From: Symsagittifera roscoffensis
Lineage: Eukaryota; Xenacoelomorpha; Acoela; Convolutidae
DNA: 64,000 bases
Direction: 5' to 3'
Assembly: GCF_963678635.1 (NCBI RefSeq)
Contig: NC_087067.1
Coordinates: forward strand, 14,459,018-14,523,017
The notes under the pieces are model-generated. The model was not told the origin of the DNA, did no database searches, and was given only the letters and a program-made list of their open reading frames with translations. Shown piece after piece: positions 39,754 to 51,779 of the stretch; the first letter of the stretch is position 1; every line of letters starts with the position of its first letter. A program made the position numbers and the translations under genes.

Positions 39754-42700
39754 AAAGATTTGTTCAATGACAAGCCTTGAATATTCGACGTGCCAGTCAA
39801 ACTATGACGAAAATTACTCCGCTTGTTTGGATTGAGGTCAGACTAGTGGACTAATTATCAATCACGGACACAACAATGATGCTGATGATGCAGTTTAACT
39901 GTGCTAACATAACGATTACCGAGGTTTCCTCATCTACTGTATAAGTGTCATTTTTTAAAAAGCACTCTTCTTGTCGAGCCATTATCCAGCGCCCTAGTTT
40001 GGTCCAGCACCGACTAGTAATTGATGTGTAAAGATCTGTTATCTTTGACTTATTTTATTTCTATTCAGTAACTTTACAAGAGAAGCGCGCCGCTCAGTCC
40101 CTTTTTTTCAGGCAGATTGAGAACCATTGAGTTTTTCCCATTCTGATCAAAATTTTGAAGAAGTGGGCTTATGTGGTGATTAAAATCTTGGCCAACGACA
40201 TTTTCGATGTCCGAATGTCTATTCCGCGGTTATTTTTGATTCCAAGGATTGACATTTTTCCTGAAGTATTGGACTGCCAAATTTTAAATTTAACATTATT
40301 TGTTTCCTTTACGTATGCGGTTACATTAACATTTTAATCAATGCCATTAGTATCAACTGATAGTGTGACCTCAAGTTACTTAAGTTCAAATTCCTCAGAA
40401 GAATTGAGGCTATTAAGGGTCAAGGCCATCATCTCCCTGACAAGTGCAGCTGGAAAACTTTTCTAGAGTTTTGGCAATTACGAAACATATGGTCTGCATT
40501 CAGACTGTAGAAATTAAATGTTTCTCCGCAAAAACCTCAGCCGCAAAAAAACTCTCGAGTAGAATTTTCGAAGGGATGTTCATCAGCGCACTTCGTGCAG
40601 TGAGGACATTCAACATTGTTTGACTCAGCACTGGATACGAAAGATTTGTTCAATGACAAGCCTTGAATATTCGACGTGCCAGTCAAACTATGACGAAAAT
40701 TACTCCGCTTGTTTGGATTGAGGTCAGACTAGTGGACTAATTATCAATCACGGACACAACAATAATGCTGATGATGCAGATTAACTGTGCTAACATAACG
40801 ATTACCGAGGTTTCCTCATCTACTGTATAAATGTCATTTTTTAAAAAGCACTCTTCTTGTCGAGCCATTATCCAGCGCCCCAGTTTGGTCCAGCTCCGAC
40901 TAGTAATTGATGTGTAAAGATCTGTTATCTTTGACTTATTTTATTTCTATTCAGTAACTTTACAAGAGAAGCGCGCCGCTCAAAACTTATTTTTCAGGCA
41001 GATTGAGAATCATTGAGTTTTTCCCATTCTGATCAAAATTTTGAAGAAGTGGGCTTATGTGGTGATTAAAATCTTGGCCAACGACATTTTCGATGTCCGA
41101 ATGACTATTCCGCGGTTATTTTTGATTCCAAGGATTGACATTTTTCCTGAAGTATTGGGTTGCCAAAACTTTAAATTTAACATTATTTGTTTCCTTTACG
41201 TATGCGGTTACATTAACATTTTAATCAATGCCATTAGTATCAACTGATAGTGTGACCTCAAGTTACTTAAGTTCAAATTCCTCAGAAGAATTGAGGCTAT
41301 TAAGGGTCAAGGCCATCATCTCCCTGACAAGTGCTGCTGGAAAACTTTTCTAGAGTTTTGGCAATTACGAAACATATGGTCTGCATTCAGACTGTAGAAA
41401 TTAAATGTTTCTCCGCAAAAACCTCAGCCGCAAAAAAACTCTCGAGTAGAATTTTCGAAGGGATGTTCATCAGCGCACTTCGTGCAGTGAGGACAATCAA
41501 CATTGTTTGACTCAGCACTGGATACAAAAGATTTGTTCAATGACAAGCCTTGAATATTCGACGTGCCAGTCAAACTATGACGAAAATTACTCCGCTTGTT
41601 TGGATTGAGGTCAGACTAGTGGACTAATTATCAATCACGGACACAACAATAATGCTGATGATGCAGATTAACTGTGCTAACATAACGATTACCGAGGTTT
41701 CCTCATCTACTGTATAAATGTCATTTTTTAAAAAGCACTCTTCTTGTCGAGCCATTATCCAGCGCCCCAGTTTGGTCCAGCACCGACTAGTAATTGATGT
41801 GTAAAGATCTGTTATCTTTGACTTATTTTATTTCTATTCAGTAACTTTACAAGAGAAGCGCGCCGCTCAAAACTTATTTTTCAGGCAGATTGAGAACCAT
41901 TGAGTTTTTCCCATTCTGATCAAAATTTTGAAGAAGTGGGCTTATGTGGTGATTAAAATCTTGGCCAACGACATTTTCGATGTCCGAATGACTATTCCGC
42001 GATTATTTTTTATTCCAAGGATTGACATTTTTCCTGAAGTATTGGACTGCCAAAACTTTAAATTTAACATTATTTGGTTCCTTTACGTATGCGGTTACAT
42101 TAACGTTTTAATCAATGCCATTAGTATCAACTGATAGTGTGACCTCAAGTTACTTAAGTTCAAATTCCTCAGAAGAATTGAGGCTATTAAGGTTCAAGGC
42201 CATCATCTCGCTGACAATTGCTGCTGGAAAACTTTTCTAGAGTTTTGGCAATTACGAAACATATGGTCTGCATGCAGACTGTAGAAATTAAATGTTTCTC
42301 CGCAAAAACCTCAGCCGCAAAAAAACTCTCGAGTAGAATTTTCGAAGGGATGTTCATCAGCGCACTTCGTGCAGTGAGGACATTCAACATTGTTTGACTC
42401 AGCACTGGATACAAAATATTTGTTCAATGACAAGCCTTGAATATTCGACGTGCCAGTCAAACTATGACGAAAATTACTCCGCTTGTTTGGATTGAGGTCA
42501 GACTAGTGGACTAATTATCAATCACGGACACAACAATAATGCTGATGATGCAGATTAACTGTGCTAACATAACGATTACCGAGGTTTCCTCATCTACTGT
42601 ATAAATGTCATTTTTTGAAAAGCACTCTTCTTGTCGAGCCATTATCCAGCGCCCCAGTTTGGTCCAGCACCGACTAGTAATTGATGTGTAAAGATCTGTT

Positions 42701-43223
42701 ATCTTTGACTTATTTTATTTCTATTCAGTAACTTTACAAGATAAGCGCGCCGCTCAAAACTTATTTTTCAGGCAGATTAACAACCAGTGAGTTTTTCCCA
42801 TTCTGATCAAAATTTTGAAGAAGTGGGCGTATGTGGTGATTAAAATCTTTGCCAACAACAATTTCGATGTCCGAATGACTCTTCTGCGGTTATTTTTGAT
42901 TCAAGGATTGACTTTTTTCGGTTATTTTTTACAAGGATGGACCTTTAAATTTAACATTATTTTTTTGCTTTACCTATGCGGTTCCATTAACTTTTTAGTC
43001 AATGCCATTAATATCAACTGATATTGTGACCTCAAGTTACTTAAGTTCAAATTCCTCAGAAGAATTGAGGCTATCCCTGACAAGTGCTGCCGGAAAATTT
43101 TTCTAGAGTTTTGGCAATTACGAAACATATAATCTGCTTGCAGACCGGAGAAATTAAGTGCTTCTCCGCAAAAACCTCAGCCGCAAAAAACTCTCGAGGA
43201 GAACTTTCGAAGGGATGTTCATC
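39754..43223. repeat. Tandem array of a ~887-bp unit, 3.9 copies
   Basis: Copies start at 39,754, 40,640, 41,527 and 42,414 (spacing 886, 887, 887). Copies 1-3 are almost identical; copy 4 is clearly diverged after ~42,765 and is truncated near 43,223. A plus-strand frame of 60-68 codons (MKKWAYVVIKI...) recurs in each but shows no known motif. On the minus strand each full copy contains ECPHCTKC...FFCG, one TGA, then GFCGE and DHMFRNC, which has the spacing of a zinc-finger remnant. The array lies in the large intron of the AMOP-VWD gene. Confidence 0.92.
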
Positions 43224-43399
43224 AATGAAAACCAAGACCTCTTCGTTTTGAAAAGTAATGTACTTATCTTGATTAAAGATAGCTTTTATTTCTGAGACTG
43301 TTCTCATTTGACAACAATTGAAACACGCCATTGACACTTGAAATTACTCAACCAAAATTAATCATGCTATCGGAAAGTTATGGTTTGAGGTGCCGAAGG

Positions 43400-43702
43400 T
43401 TCACAACAGGTTCATGTTAACCAATACTTCGTTCAAGAATCCTGAGTGCAACGTTGTACCTCTAAACGGAACACGCGAGTACTTGATTTTGCCGATGAGC
43501 GTACGAGCTCGGATTGTTTGAAGCGATCAATGTTTGCCAGGGTACCTTGTCCTGTAATGGAGTGAAATTTAAAAATGCTCCAACGGTAGTGTATGTAAAT
43601 AATGGAGGCATAGTTGGTGTTCTCATCTTAAGTACGCATGATGTTCCGTTGAACGTTAACGGGTTAGAAATTTCGGGGGTTGTTGATGCTTGTAGATATT
43701 AA
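43400..43702 (+). pseudogene. Broken coding-like fragment, possible retroelement remnant
   Basis: An open stretch (FMLTNTSFKNPECNVVPLNG..., ~43,410-43,511) is followed after one stop and frame change by 43,514-43,702, which encodes 62 codons (VCQGTLSCNGVKFKNAPTVV...). The beta-rich, Val/Gly-rich style recalls retroelement protease-linker regions, but I cannot assign a family. Confidence 0.3.
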
Positions 43703-46074
43703 TGATAAAAGTGAGATTACCTACAGGATTAATTGTCCAAAAAACTACAGAAAAAGGAGATGAGCTTAAAAACTAAAGTGACAAATCACTTTCAAAATTA
43801 TCATATCTAACAGGCTCAGCTTTAATCCACTGATTTGCAATTGAAAAGTGACTGGGTTGCAACTCATTTAGATTTATATTTCATTCACATCGCTTATATT
43901 TTGCTGAGTATCAACGACGGTGGCAAACTGCGTAGAAGACCAAGGAGTAATTAGAGGCTTTTGAGCTTGATGCATCAAGGTTAGCGACAAGCCGCCTAAT
44001 GCCGAAACAACATCTATTGGGAGTTATACTGATTCTTATACTGATTCGTATGCAGAAAAAGTTATCCATTAGTAAAAAATTTTTGCAATGAAACTTAGAA
44101 AAAAATTTAGAAATAATTTCAGTTTTTTGGAAAAAACATTATTTCTCTTTATTATATGAATGAAATTGCATGCAAATTGCTTTTTGACCATCTATAACAC
44201 CTGCATCTAAAACACCATAAAATTTCTCAAAAAATCACGTGCATTTGCAAATTAAATTAGAAAAAAATTTAAAAAGAACTTCCAAAAAAAATAAGTTTTA
44301 GATAATCTATTTTTGTTTAACAAGATGGAAACCTCATGCAAATTATTCATAAATTTGAGGCCAGGGTTTGGCATATTCTAAAAACAATTTTAAATAGTTG
44401 ATTTCTTTCTACATTAACGCGTCAGACATTTTTCCAGCACTTTTCCTATCTTGTTTTTAATTGCAGCCGTTTTTTGCAATTTAAGCTTTTTAATTGTTAT
44501 TTAAAAGACGTTGTTTTTCTGAAAAAAGATCGCGTTTTAACATTGCTTTCAATAATTTTTCAGATAATTTTTCTGATTTTTTAAGTTTTAAAAAAATTTA
44601 GGGTAGCGCAATGTATATAATACCCCAAGTTTGATTATTTTTTTTGCTTACGACCACAAATTATTTTTTTTCTCAATTCGGCCGATTATTGCAAATATGC
44701 TTTTCAAAAAAGGGAAAACTCGTACCATATCTTAATTCAAAAAAGAAATGAAGGAGAATCACTTTAATACCAACGGACCGAGACGAAACCACGTTTCCCA
44801 CCAAAGAATTCTAAACATACAAATCTTCAGCTGGGAAACTGTAAGTTGCTAGGTGTTCCTGTAGCACGAAAAACAAAAAAAATTCCTTGAATAGCGCGTC
44901 TTGCTACGGATTTATTACAATGACTGTTTTTTTTTTTAGTTTTTGCAGTATATTCTGAGCTCCTACGTACCGGATGTTCTATCAGGTGTTTTTGCCACAG
45001 ATATTTCACTACACTCGTAATTTTTTCAACTGAACTGCTGAATTTCGCAAAGATGTCGTCAATTCCGTTTCCGTTGAGTTGGCGGAATACGATAGCTGTG
45101 ATCTTACTGTTCTATCATTTCAAGATGGCTATAAAATTTTAACCCACAAAAAGGTTGAAAGAACTGCTACAAAATGAGTTTTTTCATAACTATTAGCCAT
45201 ATCACGATATTTGCATGATTAAAACGAAAACAGACTGAAAGTGTGTTGTTCAGCAATACGGTTGTTAACGGCGTTGTGATTAAAAACTAGACTGTTTATG
45301 GCTTAAATAGTCAAAAAAGATGTAGTGACGCGGACACTTTTTCTAGCGCGTGGTACATCGAACTTGCGTTGATTATAAAAATAATTAGTGGTTTTTATGA
45401 AAAAAAGAACGCTGCGACTTCGTAAACTTCACGATATTTTTTTTACTACAATTAGAGGGCGTTGTATCAATCAAGTCGAAGTCTTTTTAACGTATAGGAG
45501 CAAAGTTGAGGTCCCCGGTGCTTAAACTAAATTATACAACTGGTTTTTTTGAATTGATTTACACCAGACTGAAAGTTTCAAGATTTTTCAGAGTCAATTT
45601 GTGACACAAATATTGGTATTTATTATTTCTTGACTGCGTGATTTTTATCGAGTCTGAACTATTTGCATTCAAAATATCGGCCCAAATGTCGACTTACTAT
45701 TTCCTTAAAGTTTTGACCGAAAAAGATCTTAATATCTGTAACCTCAATAATTCAAGAGTAGTTTTATCAGCATTTAGCACACCAATAAAAAAGCATTTGA
45801 GTTGAAATAGAAAAAAAAGTTCAAAAAATTTGAAAGTTTCTAGTTGAGATCACAAAAAAAGGGTTCAAATGCGCTAAATCAGACACCATTTGTTTCTGAA
45901 ACTCTCCGTGAACTTTCAACTTCGCCCAGGCTCACGTCTGACTGCTGTCGTGAAGCTTCATCTTTCACAGAGGGCCCTTTTACTCACTCACTGCTGAGAA
46001 GTAGACAAGAACTGAGAATTGATTCGATCAGAACTCTGGAACTCTGCAAGTTCCGCTTATTCACTGACTATTAC
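43703..46074. other. AT-rich intronic stretch, nothing recognised
   Basis: Long A/T runs and short chance frames only. Confidence 0.5.
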
Positions 46075-46320
46075 ATATTGGCTGCAAAACTATGTATAAT
46101 CAACAGTTGAGTTAGAGAGCGATAATAGAGTAGTCAATCCACTTCTATTTATATGGAAAAATAACCGCGTGTTGAGATCTGCTCTGGTAATATGACATCG
46201 CATGATATCGCGTGACAACGTGCGATATCCAACCATGTTTTTAATTTGATCCAAAAAGTGGGAAGTGACTTCTTTACAAATTGGGAAGTCTTTTCTCCGA
46301 AACTTAACACTCCTTTTTGA
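46075..46320. repeat. Dispersed repeat, copy 2 of 2
   Basis: This is the partner of 23,320-23,560 in the same orientation. It lies immediately 3' (minus strand) of the Copia protease remnant, so the family may be part of that element. Confidence 0.6.
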
Positions 46321-46429
46321 AAAGAAAAAAACTACTGCATCGTCACCTACACTAGTTGAAAATTTCTTTGGCTCTTCCTGTAGTAGGTTTGGAGACTGAT
46401 ACCAATTTTCCTGACTTTTCTGCTTCATA

Positions 46430-47066
46430 GAAACATTAATTCATTAAGTTTTCTTCTAAAAAATTTCCTTGAGGTTCTCTCACAGTAAAGTCAGCTCATT
46501 ATTTACGTAAAAATTAGACTCCGATTTTGTTAGCGTTTTCAACAGTTTTGCTAAAACTCTCGTCCAGTTCAACAAGTAAACTCCTATCCTTCACAATACT
46601 GCAAGTTGCGCCTGAATCTATAACTAAGTCATCATCGTCTCTATCGGCTCAGTTGTAAATCTTAATATGTTTTAATTGTTTCAGCCAACTGCTACTCTTC
46701 TCTCATGCTTTTCCTCTCAAAGTCCTTCTTACAATCCCTAGCTATGTATTCTAATTCTATGCAACTGAAAAATTTTCACAGCGGATTCATCACTGGATGA
46801 CTGGTTAGCCTTAATCATTAACTTAGATCTATAATGAGCTGTTTTGTGTCCAGTCTTATTGCACCTAAAACACAATTTTGTCCTAAAATTAAACGAATGT
46901 TCAGTCTCCTCCTTCTCATTTCTAAGATCACTTTCCTAGTTCTACAGATCTTCTTAATTTCATTCAAAATCTTATCATCTTTGCTAAACTTAATCAAAGT
47001 ACAAAAATAATCTTCATCTCCTTCATCTACATTATACTGCAACTCCGCAGCTCTAGACACAAACAT
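46430..47066 (-). pseudogene. Copia (Ty1)-type Gag end and protease remnant
   Basis: Reading minus: a Gag C-terminus (ELQYNVDEGDEDYFCTLIKF), a zinc knuckle CFRCNKTGHKTAHY whose last Cys is replaced by Tyr, a second degenerate knuckle (CIELEYIARDCKK), then at ~46,530-46,640 the protease motif DDDLVIDSGATCSIV followed by FAKTVENANKIGV, typical of Copia proteases. Stops and frame changes separate the parts, so it is dead. Further Gag-like sequence may extend to ~47,550. It lies in the large intron of the AMOP-VWD gene, same strand. Confidence 0.7.
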
Positions 47067-47569
47067 ATTCGACTACTGACAGCCCGTAAAGTTGCTTGTT
47101 CTGAAATTAATTTTATTTGTACCAGGTTTCGCTTTCCTGCGCTAGTTCACTGATGGGAGCAATATTTTCAGGATAGATATTTTCTCTCGTCTAAGAACTC
47201 TCAGGTATTCATTGTTTTGGTATGTAAACTCCTGAAAAATGCAGTCAATTGGTTTCCCTTCTTTCGGTCTTTGAAGGATATACTTCTTCTAGACGAATGA
47301 TTGAGATACAATTAGTCTATGAGTTCCATATCTTTGATATTATCCAATTTGGGCCTCGCAAAAGTTTTTCTGTTGTTATTTGTTTTCTATCACTCCGGAC
47401 TTTTGTTAATTATGTACTTCTATCAGCTAGTTTTGACCGGATTGTATCCACAAGTTTCGCGGCATCAAATTGTGATCTGCGGCTTCTGGTCGTTCAGCAA
47501 ACTGCTGTTTAGGTAGTATTTTGTTACTTCGGAAATTTGTTTCAAGCGGCAAAACCTTTGAAATAAAAT

Positions 47570-48323
47570 CCCGGATTGACTCCTGTATGCAAAAACCTCT
47601 TATCATACAATTTAAATTGATAGAACAAAATTGTTTGTTAACCAGTTCCATACCTTGAGTGTATAGAAAACATGCTTTATCATACAGTTTTCATAATTAA
47701 AATTAGTACAATTAGCATTTTTTACATGTCTAGAAAACGTTTTTTGGGGCTTCAAAATCATTTCTATGCTCAAGCAACCAATTCAAAAAAAAAACTTTTG
47801 AATGCAAAATTTGCGCTTCTTTGTCTATAACGTAGTCCAGGCTGAGTTTTTTGTACAATTGAATCAGAAATGACAATTTATTTTTTTGTTGAATCAAAAA
47901 ATAGTTTCTCCTTGTTTTCGTAGGAATTTTATTCTGTAAATTTTTGTAGCCACATAGAAAATGTTATGGTTGCTAGTAATATTTCTGATTAAACGTTATT
48001 ACATCAACCCTTTGGCGAATATTCAATGCAGTTCTGCTGTGCGATTTTGACACTTAACTTATGGGTTTTCTTGCAAAAAATACCCTTGGTTATTATCTTT
48101 TGATACGAAACATAAATTCGAACGAAAGTTGACGTCTTTTTCATGCAAAAATGCTTCGTATACAATAGAAAAATGGTTACTATACAAATTCCATGTATGG
48201 AAAAATACTTGTCAATGAGTTTTTTTTTTTCAATTTTTTATCCGTATGGAATTGTACGAAATTGTATAGGTAACTTTTTCCGCATAAGGAAAATGTACTA
48301 TAACAATTTTTGGTCAACCCAGG
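47570..48323. mobile_element. MITE-like element with CCCGGRTTGACY termini, copy 2
   Basis: It starts CCCGGATTGAC and ends GGTCAACCCAGG, with inner motifs CTTATCATACAATTT and GGAATTGTACGAAATTG. It shares the internal landmark CTGGACTACGTTAT with the element at 24,808-25,736, there in the opposite orientation. About 750 bp, no coding capacity. Confidence 0.6.
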
Positions 48324-48519
48324 ATTACATTTTGTGACATTTAACATTTAGACCAAAAAAATCTCTAATTCCGCCACAAACCGCGAATAATAAGCGAGTG
48401 TATCAAGTGAAAACTTTGGCAAAACACCGTTTCGTTAGAGAAGTAAGAGTCAAGCAAGAATTGAAAAAGTTGCTTATTAGTTTTGGAGAAATTAGCAAAA
48501 GGTTCATTTGTTCAATTAC

Positions 48520-48897
48520 CTTGCGTGGGGTCAGCAGAAGATAAGACTAGTCTGAAAACAGAGAAGTACTTCAGATCAGTTTGCAAGTCGACGCTCGGAA
48601 CGAAAGACTGTCCACTGTCCCCTAGTGATATTGGTCCGAGAGCGATCACTTCCCGTTTTTGTCTGGCATCAAACCCACAAGCGTCAGAAAAGTCACAGTC
48701 CATCAGACAATAATCGACATCTTCCGATAAGCTACAGTCTGCGTAACAAGTTACGCACGGTTCTAAATCTGGGCAAAAGTCTGCGTTACAATCGGTCAAT
48801 GATCCTGTGCACTTATATGAAGCTACTTCCGCAGATGAACAAATTGTTTGACACGCTTCTTCGCACGACCCCAAAGACCGGTAGCCCACAACTCCAT
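48520..48897 (-). CDS. Cys-rich exon, probably upstream exon of the AMOP-VWD gene
   Basis: The acceptor TTTTTTGGTGTGATAG (AG at 48,899-48,898) and donor CAAG/GTAATTG (exon end 48,520) are both canonical and phase 1, matching the phase-1 acceptor at 36,368. The 125 codons begin with a Cys-rich stretch of about 14 cysteines in 60 residues (CEEACQTICSS, CYADCSLSE), then KREVIALGPISLGDSGQSFV and a beta-like end. A KR pair at the junction of the halves could be a furin-type site. I do not recognise the domain. Assignment to the gene rests on strand and phase, across a ~12-kb intron. Upstream exons were not found. Confidence 0.6.
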
Positions 48898-50640
48898 CTA
48901 TCACACCAAAAAATTACAAGCATCGCAATATAACATTAGGTAAATATTTAGAAAATAACTTTATTTAAAACAGTAAAATTATTTTAAAGTACTATTACTT
49001 TTTTAAGAAAAATGAAATCGTACGCGAAGTACTTTTTGATTTGCGGCCAGGGCTTAGGATATCTTATAAAAGAAGTTTTCACTTTGTTTCTTTTTTTACC
49101 ACAGCTTAAATATTTAATTAAGAGCTTCAATTTGCAACTTGAAAAAAAAACTATTACGCAATGTGCCTCTGATCAATTTTAGACGCATCAACCAACCTGA
49201 AAATAACCTATCGAAAAAGCATAACTCGAATTAAGTTAAGCAATTATTTCAAATAATGATATTTATTCCGACGTATTCAGCAGTGAACTAACTAATTAAA
49301 AGTTTTTTTTAGAAATCAAGAAGTTTTGTAATTTTAGTAATATTCGTAACTGTCGAAACAGATAACTGGTGTAATTACCCTGGCTATTTGCCCACTACAT
49401 CTCAAACTGATTTAGCAATAAAACAAGAGTGCTCATATCACGGTGAAGCCCCGAATGATCCGATTGCCATAAGATCTATGAAGTAGTGTTCATTTTAAAA
49501 AAAATTGGTGAAACTTCAGAATACATGAAAGCTTTCAAATATGTTTGGCTCCTTTTCCTTATGCTCTACACGTGCAAAATTTTAGCATAAAAAATTTGTT
49601 TTTTATGTCTGAATGTAATGAAATTTGACATAAAAAAATTAAGTCATGATAAGCATATTTACTACTCATAATTAACCTTGTAAAATTAAAAGTTACACGT
49701 AAAGATGCTGCTCGTGGTGTGAGGTGGGGGAAAAGGAAAAATAGCCTTTTTTTGAAAATCATCCCCGTACACGCTACGTGAAGTATGGAGTCATACACTT
49801 CGCACATAGCAAATTATTAAATAGTCTCAATTCAATTTGGAACGATATCTAAGACGGATTAAATCTCCGCTTACACGTTCAAGAAATATACATGTTCATG
49901 AAATACATCATGAAATATATCCCGAGCATGAAATATACTGCACGTTTAATGTTGTTTAAATCCACCCTGAGCACAAAAATTCCGTCATTTTTTTTTAGTC
50001 GTAACAATATCAAACAAGAACAAAGTTTTGCCGATCGTAAATGTCCATCGAAAGTATTATCTTACACAGAACAGTTTTCCTAGTAAAATAGACACAAGAT
50101 TGCCAATTGTGTATAGCAATTGGTCCCAGATTTTTTTCTGCACATTTTGCGAGGAAGGCAAAAACGATCTGAATATGATTGATACTAGAAGATCGTAAAC
50201 CTGAGATTGAAATTTGATGAAAACAAAATGTTTTTTTTTTAAAACTGAAATCTTTCAGTATCGATAAATAAAAGTCATGATTTAGAAAAATGAGATCATA
50301 CACAAAAAAGCAGCAGCCTAACCGATGCCGGGGAAAACCACATTTTTAGATCCATAAAATTGAAACAAATGTTTTAGTAAAAACTAATTTGAAACGTCAT
50401 TTCAAAATCGAGTTTTTCTACGACAGAAATACATGAAGGGTCGCTGAGCTGTTCGATTAAAAAATAATAATCTTTTCTTCCATTCATTCTACTATAGTTC
50501 TCAATCATTAAAGTATTCTTTTTCAATTCCAATTCAATCGCCATCTCCTATGAAATCTGTAACAGTTCTAGTCAAAATCTTAGTGTTCAAATCTGTGCAG
50601 CCAAAAAAAGGAAAATAAAAGAAAATTTTTTACTGAACTT
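48898..50640. other. AT-rich stretch, nothing recognised
   Basis: No exon candidate with splice sites stood out on either strand; it contains short reiterations of ATGAAATATA near 49,895-49,940. Confidence 0.4.
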
Positions 50641-50727
50641 GCATATGAACAATCAAAAGCTAGAGCTGAAATTTCTCCTTTCAGTATTTTGGAAACACAA
50701 CATAAGTTCAATATTTGGAGTCATTGG

Positions 50728-51240
50728 GCTGACAGGGTACGGAAAAACAACATACTACATTGGGCTGACAGGGTACGGAAAAACAACATACTACATTGGG
50801 CTGACAGGGTACGGAAAAACAACATCTGAATATGGACAACCCCAAATACTGATTTTGGAAGCATAACGCCAAATAAATTCGTTATTTGTAATTAATGGGT
50901 TGAAAGTGTATGGAAACACAACACACAGCATATCCCCAATTTAGATTACTAGTTGGGATTGCGTCAATCCCAAATACTGATGTTGAAATCTTAACGCCGA
51001 ATAAATTAAATATTTGTAGTAATTGGTTTGAGAGTGTTTGGTAACACAACGCACAGCACAATGCCAAACTAGGTCAGTATTTGGGATTGCATCAGTATTT
51101 GGGATCAAAATTCAGATCGAATTTGGTCATTATTTGGGATCGAAGTTCAGTACGTCAGTATTTGGGATCGAAATTGACAGGATTTGAGATCGAAGTTGGA
51201 TTGACAGGAATTGAGACCGAACCTGTGGTATTTCAACTGG
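50728..51240. repeat. Minisatellite: three 36-bp units followed by degenerate relatives
   Basis: Positions ~50,728-50,826 hold three near-exact tandem 36-bp units (in one frame IGLTGYGKTTYY). Older relatives follow. Two ~90-bp copies (50,848-50,935 and 50,968-51,060) share AACGCC.AATAAATT and GGTTGA.AGTGT.TGG.AACACAAC. Then come reiterations of TATTTGGGATCGAA up to ~51,240. The exact units look young, the rest decayed. Confidence 0.85.
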
Positions 51241-51356
51241 TAGTTGATCAATGTAGTAATTGAGATTGATTTTTCTGGTGACCAGTAATTAAAAGATATA
51301 ATTTTAAACGCTATACTACAGATATACACATATATGTAAACGGAATCCACAAACAA

Positions 51357-51690
51357 AATGCGGATTCCACTTACAATTTGCGTATTCCACTTACAATTTG
51401 CGGATTCCGCTTACAGTTGCGGAATCCGCAACATCTTAATTTAACTAAACAAATGTCTTATTATTTGTTTGTGGATTCCAGAAACTGTTCTGGATTCCGC
51501 AAGTAAGGTTGCGAATTCCGCAAAATCACCTATTTTCGGATCGGTTTTGTGCGGTACAGTGTTTTAGGTATTTCTTTGTGGAATCCACAACAGCGAAGAA
51601 GATCAAAAAAAGTTGCAAAGTTGCCGGTTCTCCGAAAAATCTGATTTTGGCCTGATGCGGAATCCACTTACAATGCACAGAATGCACAGT
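51357..51690. repeat. Reiterated GCGGATTCC(A/G)CTTACA motifs
   Basis: GCGGATTCCACTTACAATTT and close variants occur three times in direct tandem at 51,358-51,420, with inverted forms (GCGGAATCCGC, GGAATCCACAAC) further right to ~51,690. It is probably part of an uncharacterised repeat. Confidence 0.6.
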
Positions 51691-51779
51691 TTGGCCTCGT
51701 AATGTAGAAATAGGGATGGGACCGTTCAAAAACCTCTGTTGATCTGGGAAAATCGATGGAAAGAAATGGTCGTCAAGGA

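Noticed and set aside
40155-42134. Recurring 60-68-codon frame MKKWAYVVIKI... in the tandem array
   Set aside because: It is repeated only because the DNA unit is; it shows no known motif and lacks splice or promoter context.
50728-50826. Walker A-like GLTGYGKTT peptide
   Set aside because: It is the translation of a 36-bp minisatellite without any surrounding NTPase sequence.
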